Source: Alicyclobacillus fastidiosus (GTDB taxonomy: Bacteria > Bacillota > Bacilli > Alicyclobacillales > Alicyclobacillaceae). Taken from it: DNA of 64,000 nucleotides. Positions 8,303 to 16,929 of the stretch are shown here, piece by piece. How positions within the stretch are numbered: the stretch's first letter is position 1; each line of letters opens with the position of its first letter. Location of the stretch: assembly GCF_026651875.1 (NCBI RefSeq), contig NZ_CP104067.1, forward strand, positions 3,100,001 through 3,164,000, written 5' to 3'. The position numbers and the translations under genes were made by a program. The notes beneath the pieces are model-generated. The model saw only the letters and a program-made list of their open reading frames with translations, was not told the origin of the DNA and did not search any database.

Positions 8303-8356
8303 CGGGAACAAACCTTTCCATGAGAATTGGGTTTCCTTTCATGCTGTCTCAAGGTA

Positions 8357-8872
8357 TTACAAGTGGAGGCACCATTCATTAGACTTAATCCATTTACCCT
8401 TCGGGAATTCAAAATCAGTTTCGCCTACCAAGGAAAATCCTAACTTACGACATATCGCATTAGATGCTAAATTGTCCGTGGAGGGAAAAGCATAGACGGT
8501 TGCGTGTTGAACTTCGTATTGAAGGATATTAAGCAAAATAGACATTACACGAGTCGCAATGCCTCGCCCTTGGAATTCAGGTACAACCTTCCAACCCGTT
8601 TCGTACACATCACTATCCTTCCATCGTCGTTCCCAGTACCCCACGCTACCTATAGATTCGGTACCAAACTTGATTGCGAACATGTGTACCTTGCGGTCGT
8701 GGAGATATCGCTGATGCCGAGCAGTGACTCCATCATCTGTCTCAGGACCACCCAAACTAGCCCACATCTGTTCAGTGTTCATACGCTTTAACAGTTGGAA
8801 ATCTTCTTCAGACCAAGGGCGAATAGTGACATCCGGCACCAGAGACAAACCGTTGCCGCTATTGTTCTCCAT
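8357..8872 (-). CDS. GNAT-family N-acetyltransferase (RimJ/RimL-like)
   Basis: A 171-residue acetyltransferase. Visible are TIRPWSEEDFQLLKRMN at the start, GSVGYWERRW (beta-4), the acetyl-CoA loop GRGIATRVMSILL near residues 105-117, and AFPSTDNLASNAICRKLGFSLVGE, the asparagine-bearing segment typical of RimJ/RimL enzymes. The ATG at 8872 follows AAAGGGGGAAATC. The gene ends 55 bp upstream of the LysE-type gene on the same strand, so both may share a transcript. An exporter with an acetyltransferase suggests detoxification, but that is only inference. Confidence 0.88.
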   Translation of the reverse strand: MENNSGNGLSLVPDVTIRPWSEEDFQLLKRMNTEQMWASLGGPETDDGVTARHQRYLHDRKVHMFAIKFGTESIGSVGYWERRWKDSDVYETGWKVVPEFQGRGIATRVMSILLNILQYEVQHATVYAFPSTDNLASNAICRKLGFSLVGETDFEFPKGKWIKSNEWCLHL

Positions 8873-9098
8873 GTACGATTTCCCCCTTTATAATCGCGGA
8901 ACATTATATCAGCGAAGCAAACGCTAATTGAACATAACTTCCCAGTGTTTTCACCATCAAGTTAATGTAAATCATCCGTCTTTTTTCTGTTAGCATGGTC
9001 CCATCTTGGAAATCATGGTTTATACTTTTTACGAATACCACACAGCATTGGACGGATGAGGTCGGAGACTAGGTCTAGACATCGAGGAGGGCACTGAA

Positions 9099-9740
9099 AT
9101 GTATAAATCATTCAACAACAATGAACAAATCTCTCTCGACAAATATCCTAAGTGCTCATTAACCAAGCACGGGAGACCAGGCGACCCCATTAACATCTTA
9201 ATACTTGCGGACAAGACGGTCATTACACAGGTTTTTCTCAAAGCAGGTTGGAAAATTCCAGACCCCGTTAGCGGAAAAACTGGATTAAAAATTGGCGTTG
9301 ATTCGATTTTTGGAAAACCTTATCCAACAGCACCTGTGAGCAACCTATATTTATACGCACGAAAGGAAGATTTAGCGTTTGAACGACCTGGGAAAACCGC
9401 ACGTACTCGCGAACACATCCGTTTGTGGGATACGGGAGATTTGTATGACGGAGAAGCCGTATGGATTGGATCTGCAACTTACGACAACGGCATTGAGCTA
9501 AGCCATGTCAATGATTTACCAACCCATCATATAGATGCCGATGTAGACAAGGAAAGGGACTCCGTCGTTTCACAATTAAAGCCATTTATGGTATCGAAAA
9601 TTAAAATCCCTTACTCCACGCCGACCAACGATGGACACAACGGTGAAGGAGATCGGTACTATACAGACGGTTATATCGCGATTTTATCGGCTGAGAAATC
9701 AGTTGATAAGGGCAATTTTATGATCACCACACTAAAGTAA
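9099..9740 (+). CDS. LssY C-terminal domain protein
   Basis: A 213-residue soluble protein starting at ATG 9099 behind CGAGGAGGGCAC. It resembles the LssY_C domain: GDPINILILADKTVITQVFLKAGW at 28-51, then LYLYARKEDLAFERPG, HIRLW near 107 and the closing VWIGSATYDNGIELS...THHIDADVDKERD block. The domain occurs at the C-terminus of the Legionella LssY membrane protein and as a stand-alone unit in Bacillota; its activity is not established. There is no signal peptide or membrane segment here. It faces the decayed Ger(x)C gene, overlapping its end by 17 bp. Confidence 0.7.
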   Translation: MYKSFNNNEQISLDKYPKCSLTKHGRPGDPINILILADKTVITQVFLKAGWKIPDPVSGKTGLKIGVDSIFGKPYPTAPVSNLYLYARKEDLAFERPGKTARTREHIRLWDTGDLYDGEAVWIGSATYDNGIELSHVNDLPTHHIDADVDKERDSVVSQLKPFMVSKIKIPYSTPTNDGHNGEGDRYYTDGYIAILSAEKSVDKGNFMITTLK

Positions 9741-10035
9741 CGGTACCCAACGGTGGAAAGTACCAATACATCGATACTTGCACGTCGAGTCGAACAGTCA
9801 CAGTGACGTTACCAAGCATGCTTTTGTTTACGGATAAGTGATTTTTTCGGAAGGTGTCCTTCCACATTCGATTGTGCTTTCGATATAGGGCATTTTCCAA
9901 ATGAAGCACATCTGCCCCTTTGTTCACGCCACTTAAAAAAGTAGACGTAATTTCTTCGGTGATTTCTTTTTTTAACATTTGATCCGCTTTGTTATCTGCT
10001 CCATAATCAGCCAATATCGTCGACTTTCCTCTCAC
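9724..10035 (-). pseudogene. Ger(x)C spore-germination protein, C-terminal remnant
   Basis: The 103 codons encode LKKEITEEITSTFLSGVNKGADVLHLENALYRKHNRMWKD..., the characteristic C-terminal domain of Ger(x)C lipoproteins (the C subunit of GerA-type nutrient receptors: a helix, then GADVL.LG.ALYRK.P..WK). Intact members are about 370-400 residues with a lipoprotein signal peptide; here the N-terminal two thirds, including the lipobox, are absent. The neighbours gerA and gerB are also missing. The remnant supports a spore-forming ancestry. It may still be open, but it cannot be a normal receptor subunit. Confidence 0.7.
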
Positions 10036-10085
10036 ACGGACACGTGACCAAGCTTTAAGACGTGAAACGGCTGCTCAAGAGAGTC

Positions 10086-10411
10086 TTAATTTTGCGGTGG
10101 CAATTCCACCACCATGGTGGTGCCGCGCCCCAATGCGCTCCCACTGAGATGTGGCCACCATTCGCTTCTATCAATTGGTTGGCAATGGCCGTCCCTAAAC
10201 CGGATCCCTTCACCTGATGCTCCGATGTGTTCGTCCCACGGTAATACCTGTCGAACAAATGGGCCACGGCATCTTCATCCATACCCGTGCCATTATCCCG
10301 TATTTTAACAGAAGCCATCGATGTGCCCCCGCCACGAATTGCTTCGACACGGTCAGTTGCACTCGATGGCTTTTTATCAAGATCTAACGGTAGAGTGACA
10401 CCATCACTCAA
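10086..10411 (-). pseudogene. Sensor histidine kinase C-terminal remnant, frameshifted
   Basis: Part of a HATPase domain: the G1 box DNGTGMDEDA, the F-box region LFDRYYRGTN and the G2 box GSGLGTAIANQLIEANGGH. The sensor, membrane segments, phospho-acceptor histidine and N-box are missing. After GGHISV the frame shifts: the open frame goes on to a nonsense tail ending at 10055, while the adjacent frame reads RGTTMVVELPPQN and stops at 10086, the normal end of this domain. Both a 5' truncation and a frameshift are therefore visible. It sits beside the Ger(x)C relic, marking a decaying segment. Confidence 0.75.
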
Positions 10412-10437
10412 GACTTTAAACCGTTAAAGTTCCATCA

Positions 10438-12369
10438 TCATTCCGTTCTTAACCAAACACACATTTCGCCGGGTTCGCGATTGCACCATGAGAAATAAGG
10501 CACGGCACGGATTTCCGTCGACACGCGTTCTGTGGCTTCATCAAACGGTAAATATAAGTTCTGGTCTGAATTCAAGGAGCTCCGCCACGCTTGAACAGTG
10601 ATATAAGGTACTCCCTGTAAGAACTCCTTATCAACATGAAATTCAGGTTCAAGTTGTTTCTTGAGAACGATGTCAGAAAGGTTCGTCCCGTTGTCAACTT
10701 CCTCGACACAATACACGATCGGTCCACGCTGAAGAGCAACCTTGCCGGCATTGGCCCGAACAAATTTGTTGGCCACCACGCGTTCGACGTGCATGGGGAG
10801 TATCAATTCCAGTTGATCGCCGTTGTTCCATTGTCTTTGCACTGTTGCATATCCATTTTCCACATTAACAGCAATGGGGTGACCATTGACTCGGATCTGC
10901 GCTTCTCGGGTCCAACCGGGAATTCGTAACCTGGTTGCAAACTCCGCAGGTCTTTCCATCTGAACCTCGAACTGTATATGTCCATCCCAAGGGTATTGTG
11001 ATTGTTGGGCTAAGGTTACCCGTTGTCCAGAAGTCTCCCACCGAGCCTCGCTATTCGAATAGAGATGAACGTATATGCCTTCGTCATCGTACGAATAGAG
11101 ATAACGGTGAATGGAGGCCAACAACCTTGCTATATTGGGTGGACAACATGCACAACCAAACCAGCTTTGTCTCGTGGTTTTGACGCTAGCCATATCGTGC
11201 CGATGGTTCGCAGTCGTCGGCCAGACCTCCAGCGGATTCACGTAGAAATACTTCTTTCCGTCCATAGACATCCCGCTCAAGACTCCATTGTACAAAGCCC
11301 GCTCCATGACATCACCGTAGTCCGCATTCACATCTATCTGCAGCATTCGGTGAGCCCAAAATACCAAACCAATGGCTGCACATGTCTCCGTGTAGGCTCG
11401 GTCATTCGGGAGATCATAGTCGACAGTAAAAGCCTCCTCGTATGCACTAGAGCCGATTCCACCTGTGATATACATTTTCTTCTGAGTAACATTGTTCCAA
11501 AGTTTACGACACGCTTGTAGTAATGAATCATCATCCAGTTCCTTGGCCAAGTCTGCCATAGCACTATAGAGATACATCGCCCTGACCGAATGGCCTTCCG
11601 CTGTCTCCTGTTCCCTCACCGGCACATGAGCTTGAGAATACGCGAAGTTATAATGCCTAGGATCCTTTCGCGCCTCGGCTTCCATTCTAAAAAAGTTGGG
11701 CTCTTGACCACGCTCATCGATAAAGTAACTACTTAATTCCAAATACTTATAATCCCCCGTCGCACGGTACAACTTTACAAGCGCTAATTCAATTTCTTCG
11801 TGGCCGGGGTATCCCATTAATTTTCCAGGTTCGGGCCCGAACTTAGTAGATATGTGGGTAACCAGACGACACACAATATCTAGTGCTTTACGCTTCCCCG
11901 TCGCTTCGAAATACGCCACGGCGCCCTCGATAAGGTGTCCTGCACAATACAATTCATGCCAGTCCCTAACATTCGTCCATTTCTTATCAGGTTCCTTGAC
12001 GATAAAGTATGTGTCCAGGTATCCATTCGGTTCTTGCGCTCTTTCTAATAAATCAATTACCTCGTCGGCCACCCTTTCGAGCTCTTTATCGGGGTGTGTG
12101 GCCAAACTGTACCCTACCGCTTCAAGCCATTTCGCTAAATCACTATCTTGAAACACCATCCCGTTAAATTCTCCATCGATTTCTTTTGCTGCAATTCTCA
12201 GATTTCTAATTGTGAAGCTTGGTGGAGCATCTGGTTCAGTATCGTTTAGAATCCTCCACTGATAGGGTAAAACCGTTTCTCGAACGAGTTGTACCCGTTC
12301 TGACCAGAACGACGAATCCTGTAACGTTACGTTCGCGTCTCCCATCGCCTTCAGCTTATCCATAACCAT
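10438..12369 (-). CDS. GH127-family glycoside hydrolase (beta-L-arabinofuranosidase type)
   Basis: A 643-residue protein of GH127 length with an (alpha/alpha)6 barrel core and C-terminal beta domains. The thiol-zinc active site of HypBA1 can be aligned: Glu328 and Cys330 (AYTETCAA), and the cysteine cluster C406-A-C408-C409 (FGCACCPPN), with the cysteine in CCP acting as nucleophile. The possible acid/base glutamate is in GSSAYEEAF near 311. There is no signal peptide, so the enzyme is cytoplasmic and must act on imported oligosaccharides. It is the last gene of an operon with an ABC importer. Start at ATG 12369 behind AGAAGGAG. The family also includes other activities, so the exact linkage is uncertain. 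Confidence 0.88.
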   Translation of the reverse strand: MVMDKLKAMGDANVTLQDSSFWSERVQLVRETVLPYQWRILNDTEPDAPPSFTIRNLRIAAKEIDGEFNGMVFQDSDLAKWLEAVGYSLATHPDKELERVADEVIDLLERAQEPNGYLDTYFIVKEPDKKWTNVRDWHELYCAGHLIEGAVAYFEATGKRKALDIVCRLVTHISTKFGPEPGKLMGYPGHEEIELALVKLYRATGDYKYLELSSYFIDERGQEPNFFRMEAEARKDPRHYNFAYSQAHVPVREQETAEGHSVRAMYLYSAMADLAKELDDDSLLQACRKLWNNVTQKKMYITGGIGSSAYEEAFTVDYDLPNDRAYTETCAAIGLVFWAHRMLQIDVNADYGDVMERALYNGVLSGMSMDGKKYFYVNPLEVWPTTANHRHDMASVKTTRQSWFGCACCPPNIARLLASIHRYLYSYDDEGIYVHLYSNSEARWETSGQRVTLAQQSQYPWDGHIQFEVQMERPAEFATRLRIPGWTREAQIRVNGHPIAVNVENGYATVQRQWNNGDQLELILPMHVERVVANKFVRANAGKVALQRGPIVYCVEEVDNGTNLSDIVLKKQLEPEFHVDKEFLQGVPYITVQAWRSSLNSDQNLYLPFDEATERVSTEIRAVPYFSWCNREPGEMCVWLRTE

Positions 12370-12403
12370 GAGTCTCCTTCTCGCCTTTGAAAGTATAAAT
12401 CCA

Positions 12404-13288
12404 TTAACCCTTTGAACCAGTTAGCGTAATCCCCTGGACAAAGTATCGCTGTAGAACAAAGAACAGGATGACGATAGGCAGTAAAACGACTGTCGAAGCA
12501 GCCATGAGATATCCCCACTGTTGCTGATACTGCCCCAAAAACTGTGCTAGCCCCAACGCTAAGGTAAACTTCGAATCCGAGTTCAAGTAGATAATCGGAC
12601 TTAGGAAGTCATTCCAAACGCCAATAAACGTGAAGATTCCAACGGCGATAAATGCCGGTTTCGACAGCGGTACAACAACTCGCCAGAAGACCTGCCAAGG
12701 AGTCGCGCCATCGATGTACGCCGCCTCATCCAATTCTCTCGGGATACCCAAGAAGAATTGGCGCAATAAAAACACGTTGAACGCTCCACCGCCAAACCAG
12801 GCAGGTACAATCAACGGCCAAAATGTATTTACGGCCCCGATCGATTTCCACATAATGAACGTCGGAATGAGCGTTACTGCGTATGGCAGCATGAGTGTAC
12901 TGATAATCAACCCAAAGACCACACGTTTACCTTTCCAACGCAATCGCGCAAAACTATACGCGGATACGCCCGCTGTTAATAACGTCCCTGGCACAACACC
13001 GATTTCGATGATCATCGTGTTCTTGAAGTAAGTGAGAAATGGGGCTTCGGTGAGCGACTGAACGTAATTTCCCCATTCGAATGGATGGGGCACCCACTCA
13101 GGAGGAAATTTGAAGATCTGCCCATCAGACATCAGTGAACTCCGTATGAGCCAGATGAAGGGCAACAACATCAACACACTGCCAGCGATTAAAACTAAAT
13201 AAATCAACCCTCGACTCATGCGACGTGTCATTTTTTGAGACTTCTCCTTCAGTACCGCAGATACGTTCACTTCACTTCGAATACTCAC
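12404..13288 (-). CDS. Carbohydrate ABC transporter permease, MalG/CUT1 type
   Basis: A 294-residue inner-membrane protein with six predicted membrane segments and the EAA loop EAAYIDGATPWQVFWRVVVPLSKP that docks to the ATPase. A GTG start at 13288 overlaps the TGA of the upstream permease gene (GTGA), so the two are translationally coupled. It forms a heterodimer with the MalF-type partner. No ATPase gene is in the operon; a shared MsmX-type ATPase encoded elsewhere is likely, as in Bacillus. Confidence 0.92.
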   Translation of the reverse strand: MSIRSEVNVSAVLKEKSQKMTRRMSRGLIYLVLIAGSVLMLLPFIWLIRSSLMSDGQIFKFPPEWVPHPFEWGNYVQSLTEAPFLTYFKNTMIIEIGVVPGTLLTAGVSAYSFARLRWKGKRVVFGLIISTLMLPYAVTLIPTFIMWKSIGAVNTFWPLIVPAWFGGGAFNVFLLRQFFLGIPRELDEAAYIDGATPWQVFWRVVVPLSKPAFIAVGIFTFIGVWNDFLSPIIYLNSDSKFTLALGLAQFLGQYQQQWGYLMAASTVVLLPIVILFFVLQRYFVQGITLTGSKG

Positions 13289-14187
13289 ATCGCATCGGCC
13301 CCCTCATAGTAGACCCATCTTCCGGAGGTTCGGAACACGACGACCGACAAAATCATAATGATGATAAATAGGATCCAAGACAGGGCGCACGCATATCCCA
13401 TGTCTCCGTACTGGAACGCATATTGAAAAATGTTGTAGACAAAAAACTGTGAAGCGTAATTGGGTCCGCCCTGAGTCATTAAATACGCCTGGTTAAAGGT
13501 TTGAAACGTTCCAATAATCGATAGCACTAGGTTAAAGAGAATGGTCGGTGTCATTGAGGGAATGGTCACGTGAATCAATTTACTCCAGGCGCCACCACCA
13601 TCGACTTCTACTGCATCGTACAAATGAACGGGGACACCTTGCCGACCAGCGAGATAGATAATGACTGTGTTCCCTAGTTGCCAAATACTCATTAAGGCAA
13701 GCGAGGGTATGGTCGTTGACGGGCTGTATATCCACTGTGACGCAGGCAACCCAAGTGCCTTCAGAAAACCGTTCAAAAGGCCATAGGTAGGATTAAACAT
13801 CCACATCCAAAGCATAATACTCGATACACTCGGGACCACATAGGGCAGGTAAAAGATCGTACGGAAGAGAGATAGTCCTCGAACCTTTTGGTTTAACAAC
13901 AGCGCAATCAAAAAAGCGAGCAGCATGCCAATTGGAACGGCCAGAAGCGAATAATACAGAGTCACCCAAAGTGATTTCCAAAAAACCGGATCCTGTGACA
14001 CCATATGATGATAATTACCCAAACCAATAAACTGCGGCTTCGCCCCGATTTGCCACTTTGTAAGCCCTAATAGGAAAGAAGCTAAAAACGGTCCCAGGGC
14101 AAATATCAGAAACCCCAGTATGGATGGTAATGCGAATATAATCCCCCACTTTCGCTCCATGCTCTCCACTCCAGAGCCACGCTTCAT
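13285..14187 (-). CDS. Carbohydrate ABC transporter permease, MalF/CUT1 type
   Basis: About 300 residues from ATG 14187, preceded by GGAGGTGTAGCA (an upstream in-frame start at 14208 lacks such a site). Six membrane segments, and an EAA loop seen as DAVEVDGGGAWSKLIHVTIPSMTP. Second gene of the operon binding protein, MalF-type, MalG-type, GH127. The likely cargo is a beta-arabinofuranoside oligosaccharide, judged from the GH127 neighbour. Confidence 0.92.
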   Translation of the reverse strand: MKRGSGVESMERKWGIIFALPSILGFLIFALGPFLASFLLGLTKWQIGAKPQFIGLGNYHHMVSQDPVFWKSLWVTLYYSLLAVPIGMLLAFLIALLLNQKVRGLSLFRTIFYLPYVVPSVSSIMLWMWMFNPTYGLLNGFLKALGLPASQWIYSPSTTIPSLALMSIWQLGNTVIIYLAGRQGVPVHLYDAVEVDGGGAWSKLIHVTIPSMTPTILFNLVLSIIGTFQTFNQAYLMTQGGPNYASQFFVYNIFQYAFQYGDMGYACALSWILFIIIMILSVVVFRTSGRWVYYEGADAM

Positions 14188-14265
14188 TGCTACACCTCCA
14201 CTCGTCACTCGTGTCTAGCGATCCGCCGGTCGAATCGTTCCCCAAATCACACATACTAATAGTCC

Positions 14266-15615
14266 TTAATGGGATGGATACACACCTTCAAGCAAAGGAG
14301 TCACTTGCGAACCAATCTGATCGAGAACGGTCTGTACAGGTTCCTTGTCGGCCCAAATCAGGTCCAACTTTTGCTCTATCACTGTGTCAATTTGCGAGAA
14401 GTTCTTTAACGTATTCCCCGGATCTGGAGCGGAATAATTGAGCACTGTGTTGATCACCGCATCTTGATATTGCGGCTCAGGATGAGCACTGTTATACGCC
14501 CATTTTTTCACTAAGGACGGATCCGTGTAGTATTGCTTTTGCAGCGGCATCCACAGCCCTTGTGTCACCAATTGACTCAACGGATTGGTCTCAAACTCCA
14601 AAAATTTAATCGCCAAATCGGGATTTTTTGTACTGGAATAAATGGGTTGAGCACCCGAAAACAAAAACGACACTGGCTTTTGAATTTTCGGCAGCACACC
14701 GATACCGAAACTCAGGTGTTCCTGATTAAAATCTAGTAACATCCATTGACCATCCATAATCATCGCGTACTTTCCGGTTTGTAGAGCTTGATCTGTACCT
14801 GGGAGATTCTGTGACTGCGACGGAGTAGGCATCACGTGATACTTCCATATCAGGTCATGAAGTTTTTGAAAGGCATCAACAGCTGCAGGTGAGTTCATTG
14901 TGTACTTTGTTCCAGCGGCATTGGTAATGCTACCACCAGCGCTCAACAGGTAGTTATACCAACCGTCATAATTGTTCTCAATAGGCATATTGACGCCATA
15001 TTGCACGATTTGATTCGGATTAAATCCAGGATCATTGGGGTGTTTTCCGTTACTATCCACAGTAAGTTCTTCAGCAACCTGAACGAACTGCGACCAACTC
15101 CACGCCTTGCTCTCCAAATCTGGAGGAGGAGAAATATGTGCCTTCTTGAAAATAGAAGGGTTATAATACAAATTTTCATTCTCTAAGGTACTTAAGTTCG
15201 TATACTTCCCAGGAGCCCAATAAATATAAGCTTCCGGCAACCAATTTTGAAGCTCGACGTCTTTCTTTACATAAGGTGCAATATTGAGAATATGCCCTTG
15301 CGCGCCCCAGATAAGCGCCTGGTTAGACCCCAAATATGACATGTCTGGCATATTCCCTGAAGCCATCAACGTGTTTAATTTGGTTTGATAGTCAGACGGA
15401 ATGATTTGCGGAGTGACGGTAACGCCTGGGTTATCCTTTGAGAATTCAGCCGCCTGTTGAGTCTGAATCTGTTTTTCAAATGGACTTCCCCAAAACATGA
15501 ACTGCAGACTCTTCGAGTCACCCGTGCTTGAGCCCGAGCTGCCGCAACCGACGACCATCACACTTGACAATGCGGTTGCCAAGGATACTGTCAATACCTT
15601 GTTCTTGTTCATAAG
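14266..15615 (-). CDS. Sugar ABC transporter solute-binding lipoprotein
   Basis: About 449 residues from ATG 15615 (MNKNKVLTVSLATALSS), behind AGGGGAAG. The signal peptide ends in the lipobox VVGC, so the mature protein is lipid-anchored outside the membrane. It has the extracellular solute-binding protein family 1 (MalE-like) organisation: LQFMFWGSPFEKQ, VTPQIIPSDYQTKLNTLMASGNMPDM and a C-terminal hinge region. First gene of the GH127 operon; the wide upstream gap carries its promoter. Confidence 0.92.
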   Translation of the reverse strand, partial: LMNKNKVLTVSLATALSSVMVVGCGSSGSSTGDSKSLQFMFWGSPFEKQIQTQQAAEFSKDNPGVTVTPQIIPSDYQTKLNTLMASGNMPDMSYLGSNQALIWGAQGHILNIAPYVKKDVELQNWLPEAYIYWAPGKYTNLSTLENENLYYNPSIFKKAHISPPPDLESKAWSWSQFVQVAEELTVDSNGKHPNDPGFNPNQIVQYGVNMPIENNYDGWYNYLLSAGGSITNAAGTKYTMNSPAAVDAFQKLHDLIWKYHVMPTPSQSQNLPGTDQALQTGKYAMIMDGQWMLLDFNQEHLSFGIGVLPKIQKPVSFLFSGAQPIYSSTKNPDLAIKFLEFETNPLSQLVTQGLWMPLQKQYYTDPSLVKKWAYNSAHPEPQYQDAVINTVLNYSAPDPGNTLKNFSQIDTVIEQKLDLIWADKEPVQTVLDQIGSQVTPLLEGVYPSH

Positions 15616-16262
15616 AACTTCCCCTATCGTTTTAATCGTTCGCTCAAAGGACAATTGCGTCGCAAATCGATATGAATGTCACATACAACCCAAGCACGTG
15701 AACCATCGCGACGTGCCATCAAAGCTACAGCAGGCAGTATTTAAATCCCCTACTGCAATACTTTATAACTCTCTCGACAGCCCGATGGCACCGCTTACAT
15801 ACAGACCCCCACTCATCACGATATTTTGAATCAATAGAACATTGTGCGAACGTATTGTCACCTTAAGCAGAAATCTCAATATTCATATATACAAATCGAG
15901 GGACAACATTATAACTTGGATGTACATATTTATTCGGAAAGAAACTGAAACATCCGTACAACCGCAAATGAACTGTCAACACGTCGTCCTTCGTTTTTCT
16001 ATCGTGCTAGACCGTAAGTGGATTTTAAAATCTTGGGTCATCGACCAATCGAGAACGATGGGGCGAAACTCCACAGCGAGGAGAATGCTGAGACTTGATT
16101 CACGTCGGTGAGGTTCCGATACGTGGCGAAGAAGTGTTTAGCGGGATCAATCAAAGAGTGGTAATTCGTGTGGAGTAGTTGAAAACCGCATAGGGGCCAG
16201 GCACCTAGCCCATGGATAGCATCCTATGCGATGAGGGACGTGCACGCTGCGACGAAGACGGC
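15616..16262. other. Non-coding region upstream of the GH127 operon
   Basis: No gene supported. On the minus strand TATAAT occurs at 15913-15908, a possible -10 element about 290 nt before the binding-protein start, but with no convincing -35. An inverted repeat lies at 16187-16230. Confidence 0.35.
16187..16230. repeat. Inverted repeat CGCATAGG/CCTATGCG
   Basis: Perfect 8-bp arms at 16187-16194 and 16223-16230 are 28 nt apart. It lies just beyond the stop of the minus-strand GNAT gene (16263). With no T-run, it could be a weak terminator for that gene or part of an untranslated structure. Confidence 0.4.
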
Positions 16263-16790
16263 TTATTTATTGCGTAAAACGGTGATAAAACCATCTAGTA
16301 TTTCGTGGCTAAACACAAATCCTTTTCGCTTATAAAACTCCAAAGCGTCGGAGTTGCCGTTTGACACGAAGATAAAATAGTCCTCGACGTCGTCAAATTG
16401 ATGCAACCATGTCATTGACATCTCGAATAACCGGGAACCGATGCCACTTTTTCTGTACTCTTCTCGAAGATAAAACTGCGATAAACAACCTACATCGTGC
16501 TTACGTACGGAAGAGAGATCAAAAAAGGTGGCAAAATCGTTGGCATATGTTTCTTTCGGAGAGATGTTCGAATATACATAGCCAACTGGTTTTTCACCAT
16601 CTTTCACGACGACAATGTGATTGTGCAGGGCACTTTTGATGGACGGAATCATTCTGGTCTCAAAATTCATGCTGTCAAATAACTCTTGTCTAATCTGTGC
16701 CTTTGACTTTTGAAAGACCATGAGTTCATTGCACAGCTCTCTGCAGCATTCACTATTTTCACTAGGAATCGTCTCATATTGGATGGTCAC
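16263..16790 (-). CDS. GNAT-family N-acetyltransferase
   Basis: A 175-residue acetyltransferase starting at ATG 16790. Motifs: VGYVYSNI (beta strands 2-3), LSQFYLREEYRKSGIGSRLFEMS with the acetyl-CoA loop RKSGIG, and FVSNGNSDALEFYKRKGFVFSHE at the C-terminus. The N-terminal region (ELMVFQKSKAQI) resembles GNAT enzymes that act on small amines. No operon partner. Substrate unknown. Confidence 0.88.
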   Translation of the reverse strand: MTIQYETIPSENSECCRELCNELMVFQKSKAQIRQELFDSMNFETRMIPSIKSALHNHIVVVKDGEKPVGYVYSNISPKETYANDFATFFDLSSVRKHDVGCLSQFYLREEYRKSGIGSRLFEMSMTWLHQFDDVEDYFIFVSNGNSDALEFYKRKGFVFSHEILDGFITVLRNK

Positions 16791-16929
16791 GGTTTCATCC
16801 CCTTTGTGATCATCCTACAGGTACGCCTTCATATGTACACCCCACTTTCTTAACGATACCATAGGGCCCGATGCAACATGTAGAAATTGCATCCCACCTG
16901 GACCACCGCGGGACAGAACAAGCTCCTTT

